From Clostridiales bacterium (GTDB lineage: Bacteria; Bacillota; Clostridia; Oscillospirales; Oscillospiraceae), in assembly GCA_022786995.1 (NCBI GenBank), contig JALFUW010000012.1:28950-92949 (forward strand): DNA of 64,000 bases. The letters run 5' to 3'. This document shows, one piece after another, positions 33,492 through 42,852 of the stretch (within the stretch, counting starts at the first letter, position 1; every line of letters starts with the position of its first letter). The notes beneath the pieces were generated by a model that ran no database searches, was not told the DNA's origin, and worked only from the letters and a program-made list of their open reading frames with translations. A program made the translations under genes and the position numbers.

Positions 33492-34340
33492 TTGAGTGAG
33501 ATTATTTCTGTAGAGCATCTGGCCTACACCTACCCCGGGGTGGAGGATACACCCGGTATCCCTGTTTTTGAGGACATGAACCTCAAAATTCAGGAGGGCA
33601 GCTTCGTCGCCATTCTCGGCACCAACGGCTGCGGCAAGTCCACCCTTGCCAAGCATTTTAATTCCATCTTGCTGCCCACCGGCGGCAAGGTCTACGTCTG
33701 CGGCATCGATACATCCAATGAAGACCGCATCATGACCGTCCGCCGCAATGTTGGCATGGTATTCCAGAACCCGGACAACCAGATTGTTGCCAATGTGGTG
33801 GAGGAGGACGTAGCCTTCGGCCCGGAGAATTTAGGCATCGCCGGCCCGGAAATCCGCCATCGGGTGGATAACGCCCTGAAGCAGGTGGGGATGTACGAAT
33901 ACCGGGAGCACGCGCCCCATCTTCTGTCCGGCGGACAGAAGCAGCGCATTGCCATCGCCGGCATCATCGCCATGGAGCCAAGGTGCATCGTGCTGGACGA
34001 GCCTACCGCCATGCTGGATCCCCGGGGCCGCCGGGAGGTGATCGACACCATCGGCAGGCTGAATCGGGAAAAGAGGATCACCGTGGTGCTGATCACCCAC
34101 CACATGGACGAAGCCGCCAAGGCTGACCGGGTGGTGGTTCTGAACAAGGGCAAGGTTGCTGCGGACGGAACCCCCAGGGAGGTTTTCTCCCAGGTGGAGC
34201 TCCTGCACGATATCGGTCTTGCATCGCCGGAAACCGTGGAGCTGTGCTGGGAGCTGAACCGGCAGGGCTGTCATCTGCCGCTGGATGCGTTGGAACCCGA
34301 AGAATGCGCGCAGGCACTTTACAATCTGGTAAAGGCTTGA
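33492..34340 (+). CDS. ecfA1: Energy-coupling factor transporter ATPase EcfA1
   Basis: This 282-residue ABC ATPase powers group II ECF vitamin/metal importers. Walker A is LGTNGCGKST, the Q-loop is VFQNPDNQI, the ABC signature LSGGQKQRIAIAG, Walker B CIVLDEPTAMLD, and the His switch ITHHMDEA. The start is TTG at 33492, with SD GGAGG 7 nt upstream. It pairs with EcfA2. No substrate-binding S component is in the window, so the module is the shared energising core. Confidence 0.95.
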   Translation: MSEIISVEHLAYTYPGVEDTPGIPVFEDMNLKIQEGSFVAILGTNGCGKSTLAKHFNSILLPTGGKVYVCGIDTSNEDRIMTVRRNVGMVFQNPDNQIVANVVEEDVAFGPENLGIAGPEIRHRVDNALKQVGMYEYREHAPHLLSGGQKQRIAIAGIIAMEPRCIVLDEPTAMLDPRGRREVIDTIGRLNREKRITVVLITHHMDEAAKADRVVVLNKGKVAADGTPREVFSQVELLHDIGLASPETVELCWELNRQGCHLPLDALEPEECAQALYNLVKA

Positions 34341-34360
34341 CCCGCTGGGAGGAATCTTGA

Positions 34361-35224
34361 TTGAAACCAATTCTGGAAGTAAAAAATCTGAACTACATCT
34401 ACAGCGTGGGCACGCCCTTTGAGCACAAAGCGCTGGATAACATTTCCTTTTCCGTAGAGCCGGGAGAATTCATCGGCATCATCGGACACACCGGCTCCGG
34501 CAAATCCACTCTGATGCAGCAGCTCAACGGCCTGCTGAAACCAACTTCCGGCCAAGTTCTGCTCGACGGCGTGGATATCTGGTCGGATAAGAAGCTGACC
34601 CGGCAGGCTCGTTTCCGGGTGGGACTGGTGTTTCAGTACCCGGAGTACCAGCTCTTTGAGGAGACGGTGTACCGGGACATCGCCTTTGGCCCCCAAAATA
34701 TGGGCCTGAGCGAGCAGGAGATTGACCGCCGTGTCCGGGAGGCCGCGGGCTTTGTGGGCCTGACCCCGGAACAGCTGGAGGTTTCCCCCTTTGACCTGTC
34801 AGGAGGACAGAAGCGCCGGGTGGCCATTGCCGGCGTCATTGCCATGGAGCCGGAGGTGCTGATTCTGGACGAGCCCACCGCCGGGCTTGACCCTGTGGGA
34901 AGATCTGAGATTCTCGGTAATATCGAAGCCTACCGCCGGGCCAGAAACGCAACCATTATGATGGTGTCCCACTCCATGGAGGACGTGGCCCGTCTGACGG
35001 ATCGGCTGCTGGTGATGAACGGCTCCAGGCTTGCCATGGACGGCACCCCCGCTGAGGTGTTTACCCACGCCGAGGAACTGGTAAGCATGGGCCTGAACAT
35101 TCCCCAGGTCACCCAGGTGTTCCTGCACCTTCAAAAACTGGGACTGGATGTAGCCAACGTCTACACCATTGAGCAGGCTGTTTCCGAGATCAAACGGCTG
35201 CGGGGAGGTGCTGGGAATGCTTAA
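34361..35224 (+). CDS. ecfA2: Energy-coupling factor transporter ATPase EcfA2
   Basis: The protein has 287 residues. Walker A GHTGSGKSTLMQQLN, Q-loop VFQYPEYQLFEETVYRDIAFGPQN, signature FDLSGGQKRRVAIAG, Walker B VLILDEPTAGLDPVGR, and switch VSHSMEDVA. The FEETV/DIAFGP block is typical of EcfA2. The start is TTG at 34361, with SD GGAGG 8 nt upstream. Its last codons overlap the ecfT start by 8 nt. Confidence 0.95.
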   Translation: MKPILEVKNLNYIYSVGTPFEHKALDNISFSVEPGEFIGIIGHTGSGKSTLMQQLNGLLKPTSGQVLLDGVDIWSDKKLTRQARFRVGLVFQYPEYQLFEETVYRDIAFGPQNMGLSEQEIDRRVREAAGFVGLTPEQLEVSPFDLSGGQKRRVAIAGVIAMEPEVLILDEPTAGLDPVGRSEILGNIEAYRRARNATIMMVSHSMEDVARLTDRLLVMNGSRLAMDGTPAEVFTHAEELVSMGLNIPQVTQVFLHLQKLGLDVANVYTIEQAVSEIKRLRGGAGNA

Positions 35225-36023
35225 GGATATTACGCTGGGCCAGTATTTCCCGGGACAATCCGTCATTCACCGGCTGGATCCCAGAACCAAGCTCATTATG
35301 CTGGTTGTCTACATTGTTGCGCTGTTTTTGGCGGAGAGCTGGGTGTCCTACGGTCTCATGCTTGTGTTCCTTGTGACGGTGATTTGGCTTTCCACCATTC
35401 CGCTCAAATCCATACTGCGGGGCATGAAGCCGCTGGTGATGATCCTGATTTTCACCGGCGTCCTCAATCTGTTCTTTACCCAGGAGGGGGGAGTGATCTT
35501 CCATTTCTGGATTCTCACGGTCACCACCGGGGGCCTTACCCGGGCGGTGATGATGATGTCCCGCATCCTGATGCTGATTACCGGCACCTTCCTTTTGACC
35601 TACACCACCTCGCCCATTGCTCTGACGGACGGGCTGGAATCTCTGATGAAGCCACTGAAAAAAATCGGCGTCCCGGTGCATGAGCTGTCCATGATGATGT
35701 GCATTGCCCTGCGGTTCATCCCCACCCTGATTGAGGAGACCGACAAGATCATGTGTGCCCAGAAGGCCAGAGGCGCGGATTTTGAGACCGGCTCTCTCAT
35801 GGAGCGGGCCAAGGCCCTGATTCCCATTCTGGTGCCCCTGTTTATCAGCGCCTTCCGCCGGGCGGACGAGCTGGCCACCGCCATGGAGTGCCGCTGTTAT
35901 CAGGGCGGCGAGGGCCGCACCAAGATGAAGCTGCTGCGCTACCACCGGGAGGATTTCCTGGCTTACGGAGTCGGCGCAGTGCTGCTCATTGCGGTGATTG
36001 TGCTGAAATCTATGGGCCTGTGA
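35217..36023 (+). CDS. ecfT: Energy-coupling factor transporter transmembrane protein EcfT
   Basis: This 268-residue membrane scaffold joins the two ATPases to S components. The N-terminus ITLGQYFPGQSVIHRLDPRTKL is typical, and five to six helices follow. The coupling helices contain the conserved Ala-Arg-Gly type motif QKARGADFETG and the related AMECRCYQGGEGRTKM. SD GGGAGG is 8 nt before ATG 35217, inside the ecfA2 end; the longer frame is not supported. Confidence 0.94.
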   Translation: MLKDITLGQYFPGQSVIHRLDPRTKLIMLVVYIVALFLAESWVSYGLMLVFLVTVIWLSTIPLKSILRGMKPLVMILIFTGVLNLFFTQEGGVIFHFWILTVTTGGLTRAVMMMSRILMLITGTFLLTYTTSPIALTDGLESLMKPLKKIGVPVHELSMMMCIALRFIPTLIEETDKIMCAQKARGADFETGSLMERAKALIPILVPLFISAFRRADELATAMECRCYQGGEGRTKMKLLRYHREDFLAYGVGAVLLIAVIVLKSMGL

Positions 36024-36031
36024 GGATCGCT

Positions 36032-36811
36032 ATGCGCAATATCGCTCTGATTTTAACCTATCTTGGTACGGACTATCACGGCTGGCAGGTGCAGAAGAAC
36101 CTTCCCACCGTGGCGGAGACTCTGGAAAAAGCCGCCGCTATGATCGTAGGGCACCCGGTGCATATGACCGGCTGCGGACGCACCGATGCCGGGGTTCACG
36201 CCCGGTGCTATGTGGCAAATTTCCGAACGACCTCCACCATCCCGGTGGAGCGGCTTCCTTACGCCCTCAACACGCACCTGCCCTGTGATATCGTGGTGAC
36301 GAAGGCTTTTGCGGTTCACGAGAACTTCAACGCCATCGGCTCCTGTGTCCGCAAGGAATATACCTACCAAATCTACAATTCCCGTTTGAAAGATCCGTTT
36401 TTTGTTAACCGGGCGTGGTTTTACCCCCGGCATCTGGACGAAGCCGTCATGCAGGCGGCAGCCAGCCAGTTCGTGGGAACCCACGATTTCGCGGCGGTGA
36501 GAAGTGTGGGCACGGATGTCAAATCCACCGTGCGGACGGTATACTATTACAATGTGGAGCGGCAGGGGAATCTGATCACTCTGAAGGTCTGCGCCAACGG
36601 CTTTCTGTACAACATGGCCCGGGCCATGGCGGGTACCGTGGTCTACGCGGCGGAGGGGAAGATCAAACCCGAGGAAATCGGGGCCATTCTGGACTCCGGC
36701 AACCGCACCGCCGCCGGCCCTACCGTGCCCCCCGGGGGCCTGTACATGACCCACCTGTGGTACGATGACGGCATCGAGCAATTTGAGGTGGGCAGCGACT
36801 GGACACAATAG
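36032..36811 (+). CDS. truA: tRNA pseudouridine(38-40) synthase TruA
   Basis: This 259-residue enzyme makes pseudouridine at tRNA positions 38-40. Motifs are LTYLGTDYHGWQVQ, GCGRTDAGVHA with the catalytic Asp, VRKEYTYQIYN, GTHDFAAVRSVGTDVKSTVRT and CANGFLYNMARAMAGTVV. It lies 8 nt after ecfT, the classic Firmicutes linkage. The genes rplM and rpsI, which usually follow, are absent. Confidence 0.96.
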   Translation: MRNIALILTYLGTDYHGWQVQKNLPTVAETLEKAAAMIVGHPVHMTGCGRTDAGVHARCYVANFRTTSTIPVERLPYALNTHLPCDIVVTKAFAVHENFNAIGSCVRKEYTYQIYNSRLKDPFFVNRAWFYPRHLDEAVMQAAASQFVGTHDFAAVRSVGTDVKSTVRTVYYYNVERQGNLITLKVCANGFLYNMARAMAGTVVYAAEGKIKPEEIGAILDSGNRTAAGPTVPPGGLYMTHLWYDDGIEQFEVGSDWTQ

Positions 36812-36847
36812 TGTTCATAATTTGTTTTTCCTTTTTTGGCGGTTCTA

Positions 36848-36856
36848 TGCTATACT
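36848..36856 (+). promoter_or_regulatory. Extended -10 promoter of the ClpE-like gene
   Basis: TGCTATACT gives an extended -10 (TG-N-TATACT) with no good -35. I see no CtsR-type tandem heptad repeat nearby. Confidence 0.5.
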
Positions 36857-36884
36857 TCACCGAAAGGAAAAGGAGTGAGTGACT

Positions 36885-39176
36885 ATGCAGCCGAAAATGT
36901 GCACGAAATGCAAGAAAAATATTGCCGTTGTGTTTATTACCAAGGTCGAAAACGGCGTTACTATGAATGAAGGCTACTGTCTGAAATGCGCCCGGAGTCT
37001 GGGCATTCCCCAGATCGATCAGGCGGTAAAGCAGATGGGCATTTCCGAGGACGATCTGGATATGCTGGCGGACGAAATGAGCAGTATGTTTGGTCAGCGG
37101 GACAACAGCGACGACGCGGATGATGACGAAATCGACAGCCAGACCGCAACCTTCCCCCTGCTGAATCAGTTGTTTGGCGGAAATCCCAACCCTCCCGCTC
37201 AGCCCCAGCGCCCTGCCAAGCGGGAAGAGCAGAGCGAGGAAGGGAAGGGCAAAAAGAAGAATAAGAAGCATAAGTTCCTGGACAGCTACTGCATGGACTT
37301 AACGGGCCGGGCCAGAGAAGGGAAGCTGGATCAGGTCATCGGCAGAGACGTGGAGACAGAGCGGGTGATTCAGATTCTGAACCGCCGCCAGAAGAATAAC
37401 CCCTGCCTGATCGGCGAGCCGGGCGTGGGCAAAACTGCCATCGCGGAAGGCCTTGCCCAGCGGATTGCCTCCGGCAGCGTCCCCTATAAGCTGCGGGACA
37501 AGGAAGTATTCCTGCTGGACTTAACCGCTCTGGTAGCCGGGACCCAGTTTCGGGGCCAGTTTGAAAGCCGCATGAAGAGCCTGATCGGTGAGATCAAGGA
37601 GTGCGGTAACATCATTCTGGTCATCGACGAGGTGCACAATCTTGTGGGCGCGGGGGATGCCGAAGGCTCCATGAACGCCGCAAACATCCTGAAACCAGCC
37701 CTGTCCCGGGGAGAGATTCAGGTTATCGGCGCTACCACCTTTGCCGAGTACCGCAAGTACATTGAAAAGGACGCTGCCCTGGAGCGCCGGTTCCAGCCGG
37801 TGACCGTGGCGGAACCCACCATCGCCGAGGCCAGCCAGATTATGCAGGGCATCGCCAAATCCTATGCCGAATTCCATGGTGTGGAGATTTCCCCGGAGAT
37901 TGCCCACCAGTGCGTCGTTCTTTCGGAACGGTATATTACGGACCGTTTCCTCCCGGACAAAGCCATTGACCTGCTGGACGAGGCCTGTTCTGATGTGAAC
38001 CTACAATGCAAGGAAATCTCCGAGCTGGCACAGCTCAAAAAAGAGCGGGACGATTATGAACTGGAGCTTCGGATGCTTAATGAGGATACCGAGAATCAGA
38101 ACTATGAACGTCTTGCCTATCTTCGCAGCAAGCTGATGCAGCTGGCGCCCAGAATCGAAGAACTGGAAGCCATGCCGAAGCCAGCCGTGACCATGGAGAA
38201 TCTGGCGAGAATTATCGAGCTGTGGACGAAGATTCCCGCCTCCAAGATCAAGGCCCAGGAGTATCAGCAGATCAAGGGCCTTGCCGACCGCTTGAAAACC
38301 CACATCGTGGGTCAGGATCAGGCGGTGGAAGCGGTGGCTCGGGCCATCCGCCGGAACCGGGTGGGTATCAGCCCCAAGAAGCGGCCTGTGTCCTTCATTT
38401 TTGTTGGCCCCACCGGCGTGGGCAAGACGGAGCTGGTCAAGCAGCTGGCAAATGACATGTTTGACAGCGTGGATGCCCTGATCCGGCTGGATATGTCGGA
38501 ATATATGGAGAAGCACACGGTCTCCAAGCTGATTGGTTCGCCTCCCGGCTACGTTGGCTATGACGAGGCGGGACAGCTGACGGAGAAAATCCGCCGCCGT
38601 CCCTACAGCGTGGTGCTGTTTGACGAAATTGAGAAGGCCCACCCCGACGTGCTGAATGTGCTGCTGCAGGTTCTGGACGACGGCCGGATTACCGACGCCC
38701 AGGGCCGTGTGGTGAATTTCGAGAACACCATCATCGTGATGACCTCAAATGCCGGTTCTGAGGGCCGGGTAGGCGGTCTGGGCTTCGGACGGACGGAAGG
38801 GGATAAGGTGCAGGAGACCACCATGAAGGCCCTGCGGGAGTTCCTGCGTCCTGAATTTCTGAACCGTGTGGACGAAATCCTGACCTTTAACCACCTAACG
38901 GAGGAGAATTTCCTTGGCATCGCGGATATTATGCTGAACGAGCTTCATGACAGCCTGTCCGCCCGTGGCTTGACCCTGAGCTGGGACGATGATCTGAGAC
39001 AGTTGCTGGTGAAGAAGGCCTATTCCACCACCTACGGCGCCCGGAACCTTCGCCGCACCATCCAGCGGGAGCTGGAGGATCCCATCTCCGAAACCATTAT
39101 CGACAGCTTTGAGCATCCCATTTCCTCCATCCGTATCACTGTGGAGAATGATGATGTAAAGCTGGATGTTGAGTAA
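36885..39176 (+). CDS. ClpE-like ATP-dependent unfoldase (Clp/Hsp100, zinc-finger N-terminus)
   Basis: This 763-residue protein has an N-terminal treble of cysteines CTKCKKN and CLKC, like the ClpE/McsA zinc finger, in place of the Clp_N double repeat. An acidic and Pro-rich linker runs to about 125. AAA+ module 1 has [26 protein letters not shown] and [10 protein letters not shown] short M-domain (about 385-430) follows. AAA+ module 2 has [28 protein letters not shown] and the [13 protein letters not shown] sensor. It should feed substrates to ClpP. ATG 36885 has SD AGGAG at 9 nt; an in-frame GTG two codons earlier is too close. Confidence 0.93.
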   Translation: MQPKMCTKCKKNIAVVFITKVENGVTMNEGYCLKCARSLGIPQIDQAVKQMGISEDDLDMLADEMSSMFGQRDNSDDADDDEIDSQTATFPLLNQLFGGNPNPPAQPQRPAKREEQSEEGKGKKKNKKHKFLDSYCMDLTGRAREGKLDQVIGRDVETERVIQILNRRQKNNPCLIGEPGVGKTAIAEGLAQRIASGSVPYKLRDKEVFLLDLTALVAGTQFRGQFESRMKSLIGEIKECGNIILVIDEVHNLVGAGDAEGSMNAANILKPALSRGEIQVIGATTFAEYRKYIEKDAALERRFQPVTVAEPTIAEASQIMQGIAKSYAEFHGVEISPEIAHQCVVLSERYITDRFLPDKAIDLLDEACSDVNLQCKEISELAQLKKERDDYELELRMLNEDTENQNYERLAYLRSKLMQLAPRIEELEAMPKPAVTMENLARIIELWTKIPASKIKAQEYQQIKGLADRLKTHIVGQDQAVEAVARAIRRNRVGISPKKRPVSFIFVGPTGVGKTELVKQLANDMFDSVDALIRLDMSEYMEKHTVSKLIGSPPGYVGYDEAGQLTEKIRRRPYSVVLFDEIEKAHPDVLNVLLQVLDDGRITDAQGRVVNFENTIIVMTSNAGSEGRVGGLGFGRTEGDKVQETTMKALREFLRPEFLNRVDEILTFNHLTEENFLGIADIMLNELHDSLSARGLTLSWDDDLRQLLVKKAYSTTYGARNLRRTIQRELEDPISETIIDSFEHPISSIRITVENDDVKLDVE

Positions 39177-39185
39177 AGAAAACGC

Positions 39186-39209
39186 CCTCTGTGCCACCTG
39201 GCACAGAGG
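39186..39209 (+). terminator. First hairpin after the ClpE-like gene
   Basis: A 10-bp perfect stem (CCTCTGTGCC/GGCACAGAGG) with no clear T run. It is backed up by the stronger terminator 24 nt later. Confidence 0.6.
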
Positions 39210-39233
39210 ACATATTGTTATTATGGAAAAGAA

Positions 39234-39270
39234 AAATCCTCTTTCGCGTCAGACGAAAGAGGATTTTTTT
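39234..39270 (+). terminator. Main terminator after the ClpE-like gene
   Basis: A 13-bp stem (AAATCCTCTTTCG and complement) with a 7-nt loop is followed by a T run. It marks the end of the native backbone before the mobile-DNA region. Confidence 0.92.
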
Positions 39271-39444
39271 GGCGGAGAAGGAGGGATTTGAATAATACAA
39301 CAAGAAAAAATCCTGATGAATCCATACAAATCTGATAAGGTACAATAAGTTGCGCAAATTGAATAGAGCAAAAAAGTAGACACGGCTTGCCGGTCTCTGG
39401 TAGAATGAAGTTGCTACACACATTCTGAAAGGAGACGACAAACC

Positions 39445-40029
39445 ATGTCCAACAACATTGTACAATTCAACGAGGAAATAATCAAGGGGCAAATCAAGGA
39501 ATTGGTTCGCGGTAGCGTGGAGGAAACGCTCAACGAACTGCTGGAAGCCGAAGCAGAAAAACTCACCCAAGCAGCACGCTACGAGCGCAGCGAGGCCCGT
39601 CAGGGCTACCGCAGCGGTCACTGTGACCGAAAGCTTACCACCACCTCCGGGGATGTTACCCTGCATATGCCCCGACTCAAAGGCATCTCTTTCGAGACTG
39701 CCATCATCGAACGCTACCGCCGCCGGGAGAGCAGCGTGGAGGAAGCTCTTATCGAGATGTACCTGGCAGGCGTGTCCGTGCGCCGTGTGGAGGACATCAC
39801 CGAGGCTCTGTGGGGCAGCAAGGTGTCCGCCTCCACCATCAGTGAGCTGAACAAGAAAGCCTATGCCAACATCGAGACCTGGCGCAACCGGCCGCTGACG
39901 CGAAAGTACCCTTATGTGTATGTGGACGGTATCTACCTGAAGCGAAACTGGGGCGGTGAATACGAAAATGTGGCTGTTTTGGTGGTAGTGTCAAGAGTTA
40001 TGCGCAAAAATGATTCTGGTATCTGGTAG
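39445..40029 (+). pseudogene. IS256 family transposase, truncated at about half length
   Basis: 194 codons remain of a protein that is normally near 400. The N-terminal half is intact: helix-turn-helix region, ARYERSEARQGYRSGH, VTLHMPRLKGISFETAIIERYRRRESSVEEALIEMYLAGVSVRRVEDITEALWG and YPYVYVDGIYLKRNWGG with the first catalytic Asp. After VAVLVVVS the frame runs into foreign sequence and stops, so the other two catalytic residues are lost. SD GAAAGGAG precedes the ATG. It cannot transpose by itself. A ggggcggtttaaccgcccc hairpin follows the break. Confidence 0.88.
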
Positions 40030-40210
40030 AAATCTATTACAGGGGGCGGTTTAACCGCCCCTTGGTTACTTCACAAGAGGGCAGTGCGCAAAGGGTCAAC
40101 TCTGCATCAGCTGGGGAAATTCGGGTCAAGGACGAAGCCGCGGAACGCGGTGCGCAGCATCCTTGACGCGGATTTTCGCAGCTGATATCCTTCGGTCAAG
40201 GAAACAGAGA

Positions 40211-41040
40211 TCAGTGGAGTGCGGTTGCGGAAGTTGTAATAAAGACTTTTATGCGCCGATAAGCTTCCTCTACATCAATAAATTCACTGAGCGTTTCCTT
40301 ATTTACTTGGCGTGTTCCTACAACAAGCTTGACTGCTGTTTTTCCACGAGAGGTACAGTAGCTGATAACTTTTGCAAGCGATATATCATCTGTAACAAGC
40401 GTTTCTTCGATGTGTTTTACAAGTTCTTCGTCAAGTTGGCTTAGCATCCACAAGAAGTTTAGCCCACCATATTGTGATAAAGCAGTACCGGAATCTATTG
40501 CATCGATGCATCGCGACTTAAACACAGGCTCGAGCTCTAAAAGCTCATCCAATGAAATCATCTGTTTATCTTCGTTTGATCCCTTATCAGTAAAGCGTCC
40601 ATGTTGTGTTTCAAAGTCCTGCAAAAGCAACGCTAATACTGTGGGTTCGACCTTTTTATCCTCAAATATACCTTAACCATTGTGCGGATTATCTCATCTT
40701 TTTGTCCCTGCATATCGTTGCTCTTTCGGTTCATGCGGTTTCTTGCCTTGTTGGCAAACACTTTACCCGCAGCTGCAATTGCAGTTCCCGCGTATGGGAT
40801 GAGACTGGCTGCATCAAAAAGGTCAGCGTATTGATCGACTAATTCACACATAGTATCTGCAGCAGGTTTTTTAATTTTTATTGCGCTTGCCAACTGTTTA
40901 AAGAATTGGGTAATAAGTTGTTTGGGATCGGAACAGAGCCAGGGATTAAACCTTAATATGACCGCATCTGTACTGCAGTGTTCTACTTGCTCTATTACCA
41001 TATTTAGTAATGAACTCAAACTTCGCACCCCTAGAAATCC
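40211..41040 (-). pseudogene. KAP family P-loop NTPase remnant
   Basis: Two frames on the minus strand are pieces of one gene. The upstream piece (to about 40650) has SSLLNMVIEQVEH and AVILRFNPWLCSDPKQLITQFFKQL, the region just after Walker A in KAP NTPases. The Walker A itself is missing, replaced by transposon sequence. The reading then jumps frame near 40670 to KKVEPTVLALLLQDFETQHGRF and continues to 40211. The Walker B and the membrane insert between the two are deleted. Live KAP proteins are membrane-linked ATPases, often in phage-defence or plasmid contexts. This copy is dead. Confidence 0.7.
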
Positions 41041-41122
41041 GAAATAAAAAAACAGTACAGACCCAATGTATGGTATAATGTAATCACCACAAAACACCAA
41101 ACACATACATGAGGTCTGCACT

Positions 41123-41233
41123 ATGAACAGTATAGTATTTGATGTTGAAAATGAAAAGCGTTTTTCTACCAGAATCCAGAAATTTTTCAGACGGTATCAG
41201 ATTAGCGGCATTTTGAAGAAGTGCAACGCTTAC
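41123..41233 (+). pseudogene. 5' fragment of a second transposase (IS4-like)
   Basis: About 37 codons, MNSIVFDVENEKRFSTRIQKF to SGILKKCNAY, resemble the N-terminus of IS4-group DDE transposases. After that the sequence changes and the frame ends in unrelated codons. A TATAAT at 41077 and a weak SD precede it. The fragment disrupts the 5' end of the KAP gene. Identification is from memory of the N-terminal pattern and is tentative. Confidence 0.4.
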
Positions 41234-41364
41234 AGCCATTTGATTTACCTCCAAAAAGCAAGGAGGGCAGGAACCTGTGTCCATGCCCTCCCATGCAAAG
41301 CGTTTTTCTAAGCGTTCTGCGCTCCAATCTTCTTAAATTTTGATGATGGGTCGGTGCTGATGTA

Positions 41365-41892
41365 TTAAGGCTCGTAGATGATCGCCTTCAGCGCAGCATC
41401 CAGTTCTTCGTCGCCGCAGTCCAGGTACTTATCGATCAGCGACTGCCACAGCTCCAGAATGTTCACAGGAACGAGGTGAGCGGGCCATTCGTCACCTTTG
41501 TATTCCCGATACTCGGTGATATAGCTGGCAGCGGAGTTGAGAACACGGAAGCAGGAGACGGCAGCGATGGTCATATCCTCCAGCAGCCAAAGCTCATTGG
41601 AGTAGGAAGTGGAGATGTTGTCATCGCCCAGCGGTTCCCCCTCGTCACTCCAAATCAGAGTTGCATTCACCGGGAACAGCTTGGTGCTGTGATACTGGTG
41701 GGAATCGCAGATACCGCCTCCGGCACAGCAGGCGAATACAGGCTCTGCCATGTCGCACAGAACGCTGTACAGCTGCTTATAATTCAGGCTGCATACCAGC
41801 CGCTCGATTTCGCCGGGGGTGTAGCAGAATTTCTCACCTTCACCGCGAAAGAGGGTGCGGATGCTTTCGTTCAGCTTTTCAATTTTGTTCAT
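41365..41892 (-). CDS. Hypothetical protein of the mobile-element remnant
   Basis: This 175-residue acidic soluble protein has no family that I recognise. It has CCAGGGICDSHQYHSTKLFPV in the middle (clustered Cys/His) and a C-terminal helix, ILELWQSLIDKYLDCGDEELDAALKAIIYEP. SD AGGAGG is 9 nt before the ATG. It is last in a run of four minus-strand genes headed by parB, typical cargo of conjugative elements. Intact by length and SD. Confidence 0.65.
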   Translation of the reverse strand: MNKIEKLNESIRTLFRGEGEKFCYTPGEIERLVCSLNYKQLYSVLCDMAEPVFACCAGGGICDSHQYHSTKLFPVNATLIWSDEGEPLGDDNISTSYSNELWLLEDMTIAAVSCFRVLNSAASYITEYREYKGDEWPAHLVPVNILELWQSLIDKYLDCGDEELDAALKAIIYEP

Positions 41893-41925
41893 GGAAATAA
41901 ACCTCCTGATAGATTTGGAAAATGA

Positions 41926-42189
41926 TTATTTGTGCTTTTGCTTTCTGCGCCGGGGGGAATCCGGCTCGGAACAGCCCTCCACGATTTCTTCGTGGTGGAC
42001 AACCCGAAGCAGCCCATCGGCTTCCGCCTTGCGGATCATTTCGTAAACCGGGACCGAAACATAGAGCCGAACCCGGTGATACTCGTTTTCCACCAGATCA
42101 TCGAAAATGACCATGTGGCGTACATCGCTGCGGTAGCGATGGAGGGAATAGAGGGAATGACCGTCAGTAACGCCAAAATCACGGCTCAT
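41926..42189 (-). CDS. Small hypothetical protein of the mobile-element remnant
   Basis: 87 residues: a mixed domain with HMVIFDDLVENEYHRVRLYVSVPVYEMIRKAEADG and a very basic C-terminal tail (RRRKQKHK) that may bind nucleic acid. No family recognised. SD GGAG lies 9 nt before the ATG. It overlaps the end of the gene before it by 11 nt. Confidence 0.65.
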   Translation of the reverse strand: MSRDFGVTDGHSLYSLHRYRSDVRHMVIFDDLVENEYHRVRLYVSVPVYEMIRKAEADGLLRVVHHEEIVEGCSEPDSPRRRKQKHK

Positions 42190-42787
42190 GGGATATGTCT
42201 CCTTTCAAATTGAATGCGGCGGTGCCGTACTTGGCAATGAGAAGGGCATTCATAATCAGCCGGAACGCTTCGTCGTCGATTACCAGCGGATCGGCAAGCT
42301 CTGATTCTGTCAGGCCTTCTTCATGGCGCAGCCCCTTTGCGGCATAAAGCAGGGCATAGTTGTGCGGAGAAATGCCGCGAAGAACGGCATAGGAAAAGTC
42401 AATGCCGCCGTGGTAAAAGCAGTTGGCAGTCCGCCGGTATAGGGCATCGTTGGAGGTCAGAAGGTACAGGGCTGCGTAATGGCTGGGGGTGTTTCTGCTT
42501 TTGATGTAGCCCAGACGGTTATCAAAGACCTTCATTCTGGTTTCGTGTTTTTCATCAGCCCAGAGGGAACAGGGAAAGTCGTGAATCAATCCAGGCAGAC
42601 GGTATCGGATGCTGCTTGTGGGTGGAATCAGCGAAGAAATTGCTTCCCCGTAGGAAATGACACCGGCTTCGATTCGCTCCGCATAATAGGGGCAGAAATC
42701 CTGTCGGCATCCATTTCTTCCAAAATGCTCTGTGCAGAGCTTGCAATCCACATCCTCGGCAGAATAGGTGAACTTATGGATACACAA
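42179..42787 (-). CDS. Cys-rich hypothetical protein of the mobile-element remnant
   Basis: About 202 residues. The N-terminus (HKFTYSAEDVDCKLC, then GCRQDFCPYY) has four or more cysteines in zinc-finger-like spacing. The rest has IRYRLPGLIHDFPCSLW and NCFYHGGIDFSYAVLRG, with no known motif. The start is uncertain: the frame stays open into the parB terminator, and the SD AAAGGAG is followed by TTG (42787) at only 3 nt, or by ATC six bases further on. I use TTG. I take it for an accessory gene of a conjugative element. Confidence 0.6.
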   Translation of the reverse strand: MCIHKFTYSAEDVDCKLCTEHFGRNGCRQDFCPYYAERIEAGVISYGEAISSLIPPTSSIRYRLPGLIHDFPCSLWADEKHETRMKVFDNRLGYIKSRNTPSHYAALYLLTSNDALYRRTANCFYHGGIDFSYAVLRGISPHNYALLYAAKGLRHEEGLTESELADPLVIDDEAFRLIMNALLIAKYGTAAFNLKGDISHEP

Positions 42788-42807
42788 TATCTCCTTTGCT
42801 TGGAAAT

Positions 42808-42835
42808 GAAAAAAGCCGGACAAATGCTGTCCGGC
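42808..42835 (-). terminator. Terminator after the parB-like gene
   Basis: An 8-bp stem (GCCGGACA/TGTCCGGC) with a 5-nt loop is followed by TTTTTT on the minus strand. It lies between parB and the Cys-rich gene. Confidence 0.85.
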
Positions 42836-42852
42836 TGGGGGGATATTCAGTT

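Noticed and set aside
41084..41284. 66-residue minus-strand frame with an SD at GGAGGTAAATCAAATG
   Set aside because: The first codons may be the true start of some lost gene, but the rest is antisense of the transposase fragment. It is a recombination scar, not a gene.
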